This document shows, piece by piece, positions 32,039 through 42,945 of a stretch of 64,000 nt of DNA. Within the stretch, counting starts at the first letter, position 1. Every line of letters starts with the position of its first letter. Location: positions 187,527 to 251,526 of the forward strand of contig AZGY01000018.1 of the NCBI GenBank assembly GCA_001636675.1. Reading direction: 5' to 3'. Origin of the DNA: Moelleriella libera RCEF 2490 (taxonomy: Eukaryota; Ascomycota; Sordariomycetes; Hypocreales; Clavicipitaceae). The translations under genes were made by a program, and so were the position numbers. Under the pieces are notes generated by a model. That model ran no database searches. It saw nothing but the letters and a program-made list of their open reading frames with translations, and was not told where the DNA came from.

Positions 32039-35000
32039 ATGCTATCCTCCATTATGGAGTGGCCTGACCGGACTCTCGTGGCCAATTCGGCAGCAATGTC
32101 GTCGTCGTCGTCGTCCCTACGAGGGCTTCCTGAGAATCCTGCTCAGGGTCGCCGTCCGGTCCCCAATTCGGCCGCTACCTCGAATGCTCCTCCGCCCCCG
32201 CCACCTCCCATCCCGAGCCTTCGGGGCGCGTCTTCCAACGCGACTTTGTCGGCCTCGATCGCGGCAATGACGCCGGCGCAAGTCATCGCGTTGGCTCGAG
32301 GAGCCATGCAGACTGCTCTTGAGAGCGAAGGCCAAGCAGCTGATGCTGGAGGCGTTGGGACTGCTCTGAGGTCCGGCGTCACAGTCGATCTGAGCCGCAA
32401 AGGCATTCAGAAAATACCAGAAGAAGTGGTCGACATCGTCAAGGACCAATTAGAACGGTTCGTCATTCTGCCAATGCATGTTTTCTTGATTCCCGACGGA
32501 AGAGGCTGATGCCAGTCGCGCGTCTTTACAGGTTGGCCTTGTCGCATAATCAGCTATCGACCTTACCCGCACGCTTTTCCGAATGTATATCCCTCCGTTA
32601 TTTGAATATAAGAGGCAACCAGATCAAGGAGTTTCCGATGGCGGTAATGTCCAGCCCTCATGCGCCCTCTCTATCGGCCTATGCCTCGGCAAGAGGAAAT
32701 GGCAACCGAGTCTAACTGTTTGACAGCTCTGCGATTTGAAGTCTCTGGAAATTCTTGACCTGGGCCGGAATCAGCTTCGAGTCCTACCCGCTGACATAGT
32801 TCGCTTGACATCACTCAAGGTTTTGTCTGTGCCCAAAAACCAAATCCGCGAGTTACCGATATGCCTTGCCGACATGGGCTCCCTCCAGGTGCTCAAGTTT
32901 GAGGGAAACCCCATAAGCTTTCCACCAAAAGATGCCATCCAGCCACAGTCGGCCAGTCCGCCTTACGACGGTCTGTCAAGAGAGACGGAAGTCACAGAAG
33001 TCGCCGTCACCTCCATGATCAAAAAGTTTCTTCGTCACTACGCCATGACGGGCAGGATGGAAGGCGATGCCACCGGCGAAGACTCGAGTGAAAGTGGCAC
33101 AGAACCTCCCCGCTACCCGTTGAAACGAGCGACTAGCGGGCGATTTCCCATCAAAGTGAACGGCACTGACGTGCCCGATCTACGCTCGCCAAACGGGATT
33201 CCGAGGCCCCCACCGATCCCGTCAAGGTCGCATTACCGCGGGCTGTCGCAGCAAAATACAGCCATCCGTCGTCCGGGCGTGATGCCTCTGACCATTGGAA
33301 ATGTCAACGAGAGGCTACGCAGCAACTCGGAGACTTTGCTGCGGTCTGATCGCGCTCCGGACGGCCGCCGGAGTCGCATGGCAGCTTTGTCGAGAAAAAC
33401 GTCAGAACTCGGGACCTTGGACGAGACACAGGCCAACAATCGATTCAGCCACTACCGCGGACTCAGTCACGGCTCTGCTATGCAGGGTGCCCCGGTTCTC
33501 GCCAAAAGCCCAGCTACGCCAAATGATCCGTATCTCCAGCGGCCGATTTATGTTCGACGTCTGTCTGTTCTGCCCGAACGCCGGCGAGAGTCCAAAGTGT
33601 ACGACCCCATCATCGAGGCAGCCAAGGGCATTCTTTACTCTGTCTTCCAGATCCACCCCATGATACAGATGCTCATGACATTGACGGGCGACGGCTCGTC
33701 CAAGAGGTCGAGCCTCGAGCTCATCTTCTACAACACGAATTCACACGTAGAGGAGCTGGAGCAAGAGATACAAAGACACGATACGGCCCTGCCGGAGAAT
33801 GAGGAATATTCTGCACGTGAGAACGAAAACGTTCAACGTGCCTGCCATACCCTTGTCAGTGCATACGGGCACGTGTGCACGGGCGTGGCCGAAAACATAG
33901 ATACGTTTGTCGACAATGGCGATGCACGATATATTCGTACGCTCCTGATGTTGCTGTATAACAGTATCATGGAACTGCGCGTGACTCTCGCGTCTGTGGC
34001 CTCGCAGCCGCAATCGCAGCCGACCGATCGGAAGTCGACAGATGCAGGCGAAACTATCAAGCCCTTTCAGCGAGAATCGTTTGCAACTCCCACGGCGGAA
34101 AGAACAGCAATGATGCGCAGCCGAACCGGGACTGGAATGCACAATCCAGCCAACCTTCGCGTTGCCGTTGACTTGCCAATGCATTACGGTAAGGCCTCAA
34201 GTCGCACCGCCAAGTTGGCGTCAGCAACTCCGCGCTCCGGCGAGTCCTTTTCCTCGTCAGGAAGTCGAGATCTTCCAAACGAGTACGGTGGAGATGAGGC
34301 CCAATTCGATCGCATTTACCTGTCTCTACGAAAGTCCACCGATGTTGTCCTCCGTACGCTGCCCGGTTTTCTCTCTCAGCTGCAGAGCGGGTTGAGGGCG
34401 GCCGTGCAGCAACGAGCTGCTCTGGCTTCGAGTCAGCACTGGAGGAGTGTCATCAATGCCTGCGGCTACGCGATCCAGCAGACCGAGATGCTGAGAAACA
34501 AGCTTTCGCAGATCAAGCTGAAGGACCCGGGTGTGCGTTCGCAGCCAGCTTTTTGGAGCTTATGCAGTAATTTCCTCGAAGCGTGGGCCACGTGCGGAAA
34601 GAAGATTCAATTGGCTTCCAATACCATACCTCTGCCGCCGGACACACGAATGCGTTTGAGACCTATTCAGCAGAACATGAAGGAGACCGGCTTGGTCATC
34701 ATGCAGTCGCCTTGGCACCATTTGCTCCGGTCTACGAGTCCAAACGGGAGTGTCGGCGGTAACATGTCATCGCAGAATTCGTCGCCGACGCAGATGCCCA
34801 TCACACCGCAGAGCGCGGCCCTTGGGCCGGCCTTGCAAGCCACCGTTTCTTCCACACCACATTTCAGTTCTCTTGCGGCCGCTTTTCAGGGTAATGTTTT
34901 CGACCGCGCGGACACGCTCATGGCCAACCCAGGAATATCCATGGCTCGTGCGGGAAACGCGGCCCGAGGCCATTCCGGCTTCAACTCCTTATCATCCATT

Positions 35001-35114
35001 TCTTCCATGTCGTCGGACGGCAATTCATCGACAGCCATACCATTTGGCCCCAATGGAGGACTCAGTCAGCCACGAATCAATGGAGGACGCAGTGGTCCCA
35101 GGGAGCGTGACTAA
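32039..35114 (+). CDS. SOG2: Leucine-rich-repeat RAM-pathway protein SOG2
   Basis: Exons are 32039-32457, 32532-32643 and 32727-35114, giving 972 residues. Introns of 74 nt (GTTCGT to TTTACAG) and 83 nt (GTAATG to TTGACAG, with a TCTAAC branch site) join QLER-LALSHNQLS and FPMA-LCDLKSLE inside the repeat array. The N-terminus is Ser/Pro-rich with a poly-Pro run. Leucine-rich repeats follow at about 115-235 (VDLSRKGIQKIPEEV, LALSHNQLSTLP, LNIRGNQIKEFP, LDLGRNQLRVLP, LSVPKNQIRELP). The conserved Sog2 region then begins near YDPIIEAAKGILYSVF and includes LRTLPGFLSQLQSGLR. Sog2 is part of the RAM network that works with Cbk1/Cot1 NDR kinase in polarised growth and septation. A second ATG at 32054 is also possible. 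The tail is Ser-rich and disordered. Confidence 0.93.
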
Positions 35115-36584
35115 TATTGTCTCGGGCTTCCTCAAGGAACGAGCCCTTCAAGTGTACATCAATCAGCAGGACGCGTCCCGACCGACAAAAACTGTACTTT
35201 ATTCTCTCCCTTTTCCCCTTCTTTCTCCCACACTCATCATTTCACCTTCGGCTTGATTTTTGCCTTCACAAAACTGCCCTTCTTGACGAGTTTTGTTTTT
35301 TCGAACTGTGTTGCGTTTTTGAATTTTTGCCCCAAAACATAATCCGCATAGCCTGGCGTTTTGGGGGAACCAAAGGAATTTCGATAGAATCTGGTCTCGA
35401 TGATCACATGAATCGTAGCAATGTCTTCAGCAGGGGGTCAGTCGGGAAGAAAGCAAGCACAGCGGGTTGTCAGCATCCATTTTTCTCTTTTTTCGGCCTT
35501 AACATAATGGATTTGTCGCCCATTTTTGTGGCGCTGATGATTCCCCCACCGCTTTGCCAGGTTTGAAAGGCTGGAGCTACTATTTATTTACAGCAAGGGC
35601 CTTCTGCAGTGCCCCTTCTCCTTTCCTTGGCAGTTTCCAAATCGAGCTCGGGCGACTTGGGAGAAGGGGCACATGGGAGGGAGGGAAAAACAACGGGTTA
35701 TATATACACAATCACCAAAGGATACAAGCTAGTACATATTCAACTGAATGTATCAGGACGAAACGTTACCACAAGGAGGAAGCGTGACGAAGTGTCCAGG
35801 TCCGTATTCTAAAGATTTGGTGGTGATGTTCCAGTCTGCGTGGCATGGATGATGTAATGCATGGTGCCTCGGTCAGTTCAGGGCTGCAATGATAAGAGGA
35901 AAGAACGTAGACTTACTCTGCCCATAGCACTGACATGGTGGTCTGAGATGAACATAATCACCGCATATATGTGTATTGTCATGATCCTTGTGTGTCACAG
36001 TCATCAATCAGCCTTGCTGCTCTCCCCAAGTTGCCGGTGGGCGTTATGAGCCGGACACTGTTGCGTCACAGAGGGACTCTCAAGCCCCTTGATCGCCACA
36101 GATGAGTTGGCCTGGCTTGGCTTGGCGACACCTGCCCTACTCGTGACGTGGAACGCACGAAATTTCTCAGTCAGGGCGGTGAAAGACTCCTGGCCAATTG
36201 CGGACTGATCCTGCATTGTACGGTTTCCCTCGTCTACATTGGGGGCTTTGCCTTGCAGTAAATTGTAGCAGGATGCGGCAATAGTAGACATTAGCTCTCA
36301 TCCTCCATACCTGATGACGATTCTGTAGGTATACCTACTCTATCACACGGCCTTCTTTTGCGTTTCGATCCTGCAGTTTCGCTGCTTCCGGATACATGGA
36401 TTCGGGCTGCTAGGTACAAAGATAACTGACAGGTGTCGAGAGCATGGCGGCACGGATCCGAACAAGAGGGAAAGAAAGCCCAGGTGTGCATGTAGCAGCG
36501 CGATGGGAGTAGGCAAGCCTCCCGAGCCCACAGTGATCCCAGTACGCAGCCAGTGCTACTGGCCCAGATAAGTCTCGCACATCA
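35115..36584. other. Convergent 3' region of SOG2 and the ankyrin gene
   Basis: Mostly AT-richer non-coding sequence. The only frame with protein-like composition is the 95-codon minus-strand frame at 36004-36291, listed separately. Confidence 0.45.
36004..36291 (-). CDS. Possible small protein, 95 residues, unknown
   Basis: The frame begins with ATG (MSTIAASCYNLLQGKAPNVD) and contains a protein-like middle (SFTALTEKFRAFHVTSRAG) before ending SSKAD. It has no membrane segment, signal peptide or known motif. It lies in the 3' region between two convergent genes. It could be a genuine small gene, an unspliced part of one, or chance. Confidence 0.3.
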   Translation of the reverse strand: MSTIAASCYNLLQGKAPNVDEGNRTMQDQSAIGQESFTALTEKFRAFHVTSRAGVAKPSQANSSVAIKGLESPSVTQQCPAHNAHRQLGESSKAD

Positions 36585-38252
36585 TCAGTACTTGCCAGCC
36601 CATTCCCACGTGCGTTCATCAACACGGACACCCGTGACGGTCGGTTTCATCTCGGGCTCGATTGCGTCCTCCGTATCCTGGGCCCCAATCGAGAGTAAGT
36701 GATCAAGCACATACTGACCCATTCCTTGTTTCGCCAGTTTCACCGGATGCAAGGTCTCATCTTCTGCGAAATCTTCAGTCAAAGAGACGCCCCCCTCCAC
36801 CAAAATATCGATTGCAGCCAGGTTTTTCCTCGTGATTGCGTTCCAAAGCATGTACCTGCCGACGGCCCCTCGTCTCCCGACCCCCGCGTAGTCACGGTCA
36901 AGCAAGTCTGGAAACCGATTCAACAGGTATTTCATCACGCCTACTTGACCCTGAGAAGTGGCTCTTCGCAAGGCGAGAATAGGATCAGCCCCATGGTCGA
37001 GCAGGATTTCGACGGTGTTGACTTGTCCGCATCTGGCAGCGGCCTCGACAGGAAAGTGTTCCTGGTCCCGGGACGAATATTGGTTGACGTTGGCGCCTCG
37101 CTCGAGGAGGAAATGGACCATACTGGCATGACCCATGGCTGCGGCGCACTGGAGAGCACCCGCGCAAGAATTGCGGCCTGGTCCAGGGGAGCTGATGATG
37201 TCGACGCCGTGATCAATGAGCATCTGAACTACGCCTTTCTCGTCATACCGTACTGCATCCCACAGCATTTCCTCTTTCAGACCTGGATAATCAGATAGGC
37301 TTGATCCTGTGGCCCCCAAGAGCATCTGCACGAGTGACGTGCCGAACTTCACGGCGGCAACAACGGCCGCTAGAAATTCCCTCTTTGACGACTTCAGCTG
37401 ACGTTTCTGCTGCAGTAGGATGCGAACGATGTCAACATAGCCTCCGAGACAGGCAGCACGAAGTGCGCTACCAGCCGTAGCGGGATGCCGATTTTCAAAG
37501 CGCACCTCCCAGTTGAAGTTAAAAGCACCATCGCGCGGCGCAAAGTCTTTGTTCTCCTCGCCGGCCTCCCAGTCTTCATCTTCGGTGTAGTTTCGACAGC
37601 TACAGATGATATCGCATCTAGCGCCATGTTCCAGTAGGTAGCGAACCAGCTCAAAATGTCCCCAACCTGCGGCAAGGGTGAGCGGTCTTCCAAAATAGGG
37701 TGTGGCCCCGTTGACATCCAACAAGGTAGTTGTCGAAGATTGCGTCTTTTCCCCCTCTAGCAGAGATCTTACGGCGTGTAAATTTCCAGTGACTATGGCG
37801 CCGCTGAGAAGATTTTGCGCCGCCCATTTCGAGTCATAAGACCTCATTTTGCGACTGATTACAGTGCCTTGATCGACTGATCCGACTGTCTCGGCAACAG
37901 CCTGATGCCAGGATCTGAGCACGCTCGGATCCGTCTCTCCCGTCAATGCATCCAGTTCCGAGTTGACGTTGGCGATGACGGTTAAGAAATCGTCGTCCGC
38001 TGCCTTGGGCGAAAGCGAGTTGACGAGGAAGATTTTGCCAATGAGGGCTGATGGCATTACCCGGCAGAGGCCCGGGGTTGCACGGTCGTTGATGTCGACG
38101 ACTTGTCTGATACAAATGGCGTCGAGGATAGCATCATTGAAGCTCCTGCTCGTGGTGCGTATGTTCATAGCTTTGTAGATACCAATTTTGACAACAAGGC
38201 AATCTACAATGATGTTGAAAATTTCTTTCGGGTACTTTGACAAATCGGCCAT
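36585..38252 (-). CDS. Ankyrin-repeat protein with an F-box-like N-terminus
   Basis: This is a single-exon 555-residue protein. Residues 1 to about 45 (LSKYPKEIFNIIVDCLVVK) look like the degenerate F-box or NACHT-less head common in fungal ankyrin proteins. Ankyrin repeats are spread from about residue 150 to 520 and are clearest at GRPLTLAAGWGHFELVRYLL, GSALRAACLGGYVDIVRILL, GALQCAAAMGHASMVHFLLE, FPVEAAARCGQVNTVEILLD and NAITRKNLAAIDILVEGG. The family binds protein partners; nothing here points to a specific one. Such genes expand and vary strongly between related fungi. It is divergent from the secreted protein gene at 39220, with about 970 bases between them. Confidence 0.87.
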   Translation of the reverse strand: MADLSKYPKEIFNIIVDCLVVKIGIYKAMNIRTTSRSFNDAILDAICIRQVVDINDRATPGLCRVMPSALIGKIFLVNSLSPKAADDDFLTVIANVNSELDALTGETDPSVLRSWHQAVAETVGSVDQGTVISRKMRSYDSKWAAQNLLSGAIVTGNLHAVRSLLEGEKTQSSTTTLLDVNGATPYFGRPLTLAAGWGHFELVRYLLEHGARCDIICSCRNYTEDEDWEAGEENKDFAPRDGAFNFNWEVRFENRHPATAGSALRAACLGGYVDIVRILLQQKRQLKSSKREFLAAVVAAVKFGTSLVQMLLGATGSSLSDYPGLKEEMLWDAVRYDEKGVVQMLIDHGVDIISSPGPGRNSCAGALQCAAAMGHASMVHFLLERGANVNQYSSRDQEHFPVEAAARCGQVNTVEILLDHGADPILALRRATSQGQVGVMKYLLNRFPDLLDRDYAGVGRRGAVGRYMLWNAITRKNLAAIDILVEGGVSLTEDFAEDETLHPVKLAKQGMGQYVLDHLLSIGAQDTEDAIEPEMKPTVTGVRVDERTWEWAGKY

Positions 38253-39219
38253 GGTGCAGATGCTTCTCTAGACGGGGAAGCGACGAGGAAAGCAGATTTC
38301 GTGACTTGGCCAAGGGCGAGTAGGCGATGGGGGGAGCCTAGGTGAGGTGGTGCGGGAAGCAGTGAGTTGATGCGCCACGTCCGACCCGACGCGGAAGTAT
38401 CAGAATCATCAAATTGGAGCCGGAGATTTGATGGTTGGCTGAGCATCTTCCCGACAGAGGCGGAGGCAGAAGGGTGCACGCACGCACGCATTTCGACCAA
38501 ACGAGCAAATGATTTTGACGGAATGGAGGTGACTGACATCTGGCGGGCGTTGGCCGACGAGCATGCACGGGTCATCCTCCGCGAGTTCCCGGTGATACGG
38601 AGACCCACAGTGTTGGTCAAGGCACGAACTACGGACATTGGATTCCCGTGCAGACGTTCCTTCCGCGTTTCGTCTGGTCGGGTTCGCGCCTGCTTTCTTT
38701 GGAGAAGGAGCGTCCCCTTCCTGCGCCGACAGACCAAAATGGCAAGTGCGAAGGTGCGAAGCTGCTGCTATAAGTGGCAACCCGCGTCGGCACGCAGCCG
38801 TTGTAAAGTCTGAATCCTTATACCACCGAGCATTGCACTTTGATCTCCTTCTCGCTTCGTCGTTCCATGGCTTTTGTCTTGATGTCTTCCCCTTGATTTG
38901 ACGGCACAATGGATCTCTTCAATTTCCGTCTGATGCCGCGCCTGTCGTCTTGGTCTGACGCGGCAGCAACGAGTGCGTAGATGTTCTGCATCATTGTATT
39001 GTGGCAACACCTCAACGGTGACAATTTTTGAACGATGTTGCCTCCGTAAGCTCATGTTACAGCTGCCCCTGCCAGATTGCTTCCAGTATAAAAGATTGCC
39101 ATGGCCCAAGACAGTTGCACTTTGAACTCTCTTCAAACGACTACTGAGAACCCAAGACGGCACAGAAAGACGCCTGCCACACTCGCTTCTAGAATCTTTT
39201 CCTTCTTGATCCTCTCATC
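38253..39219. other. Divergent promoter region
   Basis: Lies between the start codons of the ankyrin gene (-) and the secreted protein gene (+). A TATA-like TATAAAAG occurs near 39086, about 135 bases before the plus-strand start, and fits an inducible promoter. No gene is recognised. Confidence 0.45.
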
Positions 39220-40746
39220 ATGAGATTTGCCTTGACCCGAAAGGCTCTGGTAGCCGTTTTCCTCGTGAGCAGCCTCGCACAGCTCAGTTGGGGCGGACCT
39301 ATCATTGGGGAAACAGACATCGCTGGGGACGATGGCTTTCCTTTCGGTGACTCTGATATTCAAGCCAGATCAGGCTTCGAAGTGGTTGAGACGTATGCCG
39401 GCGAAGACGCCGAGAACGACATCGACGATTTGAACACCACATGCGTCAAAGGCGCCTCAAGCCACGGGGGATCTCGCCCCCGACCTCGCCCCCGACCATC
39501 GACCAAGAAAGAATCACCTCCTGTGAGCACCCCCGGGCCTGTTTCCACTCTGGGGAAATCCAAGACTTCCAAAACGTCCATTGCTTCTCCAACTTCCGAG
39601 CACTCAAAGGCCTCCAAGGCTTTCCGAACCTCTAAGGCTTCTCGAACCTCTAAGGCTTCCCGAACCTCTAAAGCTTCCCGAACCTCTAAGGCTTCCCGAC
39701 CCTCCAAAACTACTCAAGCTCTCAGCGCATCCAATGTCTCAAAGACTCCCACGGCTTCCAACTCAAACCGCGCCTCAAAGACGTTTGCTACTTACAGGAC
39801 CTCTCGGTCTACCAGACTATCCCATATTCACACCCGTGCTTCTTCCACGGTTGCTCCTAAGACTTCTGGGACAAGCTCGCCCACTACTTCGAAGGCTCCG
39901 TCCGAGACGCTCGTTTGCCGGGGACCTGAATGCGGCTCGGACTCTAATCCGGGCGCCGGGCCCGGTCTAGGCAATGATCCCAAGCCGATGCCTTCGTACG
40001 AAAACGCTGGAATCTCTCAATTGAGCAACTACCAGACCGCTATCACGAAGAAGGTCCCAGACACCAAAATTGTCGAATCTGAAGAAGACGTGGCCAAGGA
40101 GCCAGTGAACAAAGCATTCTTGAACATACACAAAATCGACGAGCTTCAACTAGACACATCCCTTATGAGGATTGATCAAGAGGCAGAGTTTTCCGTTCTG
40201 AAGACCAAATTCGACCAATCGATGCTGGGTTTCAATATGCGTTCAGAGAATAATAATCACCAAATCACCATAACGCCCAACAAACAGCCTGGTGTTGTGA
40301 TCATGCGAACCACATACAACAAGGGCGGAAAGTTCATTATCTTTCAGGATGCTTTCAAAGAGAAGAACGTGGGCACTGGCGCCAAAAAACTTCAACTTAA
40401 TGAAATGGTCATGCAAAACTTTCTGACCGTCGCTGGCGAGAAGTCGAACAAGCTCGAAGTGGTGTTTTTCATGAACATTCAGAACAAGGAGTTTTGGGCT
40501 ATAACCAAACAAAATTATCATGACAAGGGTAAGCCACTGAGTGAGATGCTCCGGTTCCAGAGGGGCTCGCCTCAATTCAACCGTTTCATGGGAAGCCCCA
40601 ACGTGCATAGCAAATTCTTCGGCTTTGCCAACCATCATGGGGCCATCGGAAACAAGATTCCCAAGGAATTCATTGTCATACCAAGGCAGGTGGAAGGTTC
40701 TGGGGGTAAGCTTACCGTTGCCCTTACTTTTGAGGCTTCTGCGTAA
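39220..40746 (+). CDS. Secreted Ser/Thr/Lys-rich repeat protein with unknown C-terminal domain
   Basis: This is a single-exon 508-residue protein. Residues 1-25 form a clear signal peptide (basic start, then VAVFLVSSLAQLSWG) with likely cleavage before GPIIGE. An acidic pro-region (about 26-72) follows, then an RPRPRPRP patch (86-92), then a low-complexity region (about 100-230) with tandem hexapeptides of the SKASRT type. The C-terminal 250 residues (from about 255) are a well-composed globular domain (MRIDQEAEFSVLKTKFDQSM, VVIMRTTYNKGGKFIIFQD, LEVVFFMNIQNKEFWAIT) that I cannot assign. There is no GPI signal or membrane helix, so export is likely. The Ser/Thr stretch is a good O-mannosylation target. 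It may be a cell-wall or host-contact protein; nothing visible shows catalytic activity. Confidence 0.82.
   Translation: MRFALTRKALVAVFLVSSLAQLSWGGPIIGETDIAGDDGFPFGDSDIQARSGFEVVETYAGEDAENDIDDLNTTCVKGASSHGGSRPRPRPRPSTKKESPPVSTPGPVSTLGKSKTSKTSIASPTSEHSKASKAFRTSKASRTSKASRTSKASRTSKASRPSKTTQALSASNVSKTPTASNSNRASKTFATYRTSRSTRLSHIHTRASSTVAPKTSGTSSPTTSKAPSETLVCRGPECGSDSNPGAGPGLGNDPKPMPSYENAGISQLSNYQTAITKKVPDTKIVESEEDVAKEPVNKAFLNIHKIDELQLDTSLMRIDQEAEFSVLKTKFDQSMLGFNMRSENNNHQITITPNKQPGVVIMRTTYNKGGKFIIFQDAFKEKNVGTGAKKLQLNEMVMQNFLTVAGEKSNKLEVVFFMNIQNKEFWAITKQNYHDKGKPLSEMLRFQRGSPQFNRFMGSPNVHSKFFGFANHHGAIGNKIPKEFIVIPRQVEGSGGKLTVALTFEASA
39616..39705 (+). repeat. 18-bp in-frame tandem repeat (about 5 copies)
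   Basis: The unit aaggcttcccgaacctct recurs with few changes, each copy encoding KASRTS. It lies inside the secreted protein gene and is in frame, so copy number change would lengthen or shorten the protein without a frameshift. Confidence 0.9.
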
Positions 40747-41555
40747 AGCTGTAGGCCGGAGAAAGAGGCGAATACGCATCTCAATTCCCAGGAGCCGAAA
40801 CCTTGTTTCTGGGGACAGTACGATGAGGGTATCGCTGGTAAACGCAATTGAGGGCGCTCTCACGAATCACTATACTTCTCGTCGCTCTTTCGACCCGAGC
40901 TGGCAGAGATCGCGCAGCTATGACCACGCTTGCCTCCTGAATGGGTCTTCCCTGTCTTTTTACTGTGTTGTCATTTGTGTTTGATTTAGTTCGTCGGGTA
41001 ATCTCAGCTGTCTGAAAGCAGAGAGCATCTTTGTGAAGACTTTAGCAATAGAGGCAGGCAACTCTATTGAATACAATACTGTGCTGCGTTGAAATTGGCA
41101 GTTAGCCGTTTGTCGTCCGGGCTACGCGTCAGAGTAGCTTTCCCTTTGTGTTTCCTTGGAGCCGTTGCCAAGTATTCCTTACGCAGGGGATATGCCATGG
41201 TACACTTTTGAATCTGGCATGCTCGTGTATCACACTCATAAAACCTGTAAACGATTTCTGTGCACAGATCAGAAAGGGAGCAGGTAGCGAAGAAAGCCCG
41301 CCAGAGGCACCGCTTCGTTTAGTGGTGCGTATATGCCGCTCTCTGTCTCGGGAAGACCAGGTTTGATTCATCGCTCAGCTCCGTCCCGAAATGGAGGGCA
41401 GGTCTTTCATGTTGAGTGGCCAAGTGACGTCAGCCGATAGGACCAAAGCCTTCGGTTTCATCGTTGATGGAGGCAGTGTAGTTCCTGAACTGCTTCATCC
41501 TTGGAGGTATCGTGGCTTCAGCGCCCACTTGCAAGAGCATAGAGACAAGTTTCAA

Positions 41556-41650
41556 ATTGACATTCATTCAGTATACTATCAATGCCTGGCCGGAGCCTCC
41601 GGCGGCCCTACCGGGGGTCGCCTGCGGCGGGCTGTCCTCGCTGCGCTCGA
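41556..41650. repeat. GC-rich dispersed repeat, long copy A
   Basis: The last 56 bases (41595-41650, gcctccggcggccctacc to ctgcgctcga) are identical to two other places in the window. The preceding 39 bases (attgacattcattcagtata onward) are also shared with the copy at 44603, with one or a few changes, but not with the copy at 41715. Confidence 0.9.
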
Positions 41651-41714
41651 ATAACTGTCTTTGATCATGACCTAGCCTGAGATCTTTGTTTGTAGTTCAG
41701 CTTCGCTGTTGATT

Positions 41715-41770
41715 GCCTCCGGCGGCCCTACCGGGGGTCGCCTGCGGCGGGCTGTCCTCGCTGCGCTCGA
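41715..41770. repeat. GC-rich dispersed repeat, core copy B
   Basis: A 56-base identical core, exactly 120 bases after the core of copy A and in the same orientation. It is preceded by ATT, as in copy C (ATTT). Confidence 0.9.
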
Positions 41771-42945
41771 GAGCCTCTTGTGCATCTCAAGTGGTACAGG
41801 TCATGATGCTTTCTGACCCGTGGCGCAAGGGCAAGCCCGTGTATAGTTTTGTATACGTTTGATAAAGGCGATGGCTCGAGCAAGAGGGGGGCCTTGTGGG
41901 AAGTTGAGCCGGTCATGGGCACGATACAATGTAGCCCTGGACCAGATGCATCGCTGGGCATCTACCAAGGATGGAGCAAGACAACAAAGACCCAAGTGGC
42001 CGACGACAGCACGGGAATGGTGTCGAAGCACATCTACAACGCGCATACGAGCAATCTGCCAGAGCCACACCAGGGCGACTCGTCTAGACGGCCTCTTTCA
42101 TGGAACTCCTGGAAAGGGAGAAGGAGCTACATAGGCCACGATGGTGCAGTCCTCAATTTCGCCAAAGCCCGCGCCCACCCCTTGGTCCCAGTCCTATGCC
42201 GAGAAAATGAGTACTAGGTGGGTAGGTAGGTAAGTTGGTAGGTACTCTCTGGTGCAAGAGACTCCGGGTGTTCTCAACACCCAAGTAGACCTGGAGCATG
42301 GGAGTGGATGATGTGTGGCTGGGCGACGAATTGCAGAGCGAAAGCGTCGGACAAGTTGCCACCTCGTCCAATCTTGTTACAGCTTATTGAGATTGTGTGG
42401 GTGAAGACAGCCCAATCTGTCTTGGAGAAGGTTTGCGGAGGATGCCGCGACGACTTGCTTGCCTTGATAAGGAGAAGAATGCGTGGCCGGACGGTGGTGC
42501 GTCGTGGGATTGGCGGCGGCGGCGGCGGCAGCAGCGGTAGCAGCAGCAGCAGCGCAAGGGTCCGGGGACGACGACGCCACCGAGAGATGAATCGTCCAGA
42601 ATCGGCTCTGAAAAGGAAAGGGACATGGCACGAAATTACTGTACCGCGGGGGCATTGATCCTGATGACTTTTGCGCACGACACAGGTCCCCTTCCCCCGG
42701 GAAACCTGTCTGTTGTAAACAGGAGAGGGTAAATGAATGAATGAAGAGAGCATGTAAGCATAGCGTTTGCTTGCCACGTGCGTTGGGACCCGGGGGCCAA
42801 CGTTGGAAGAGCAAAGAGAAGCGAGGAGGGGAGGTGCAGGTGCAAGTGGAGAGGCAAACGACGCAAGCAGTGGAGATGAGAAGAACCACCACAATACAAT
42901 GTGCGAGGGTTTTCAGTCCTCGGGATAGGAAAAAAAAAAAAAATT

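Larger units (their letters stand above)
40747..42945. other. 2.2 kb intergenic region with GC-rich repeat copies
   Basis: Holds two copies of a GC-rich dispersed repeat (listed separately), a degenerate GGTAGGTA array near 42218-42243, a GGC/AGC run near 42510-42560, and the leader of the BLOC-1 subunit gene with an A13 tract just before its start. No gene is recognised. Confidence 0.5.

Noticed and set aside
39360..39707. 115-codon antisense frame with REALEV repeats
   Set aside because: The periodicity is the mirror of the 18-bp tandem repeat in the secreted protein gene.
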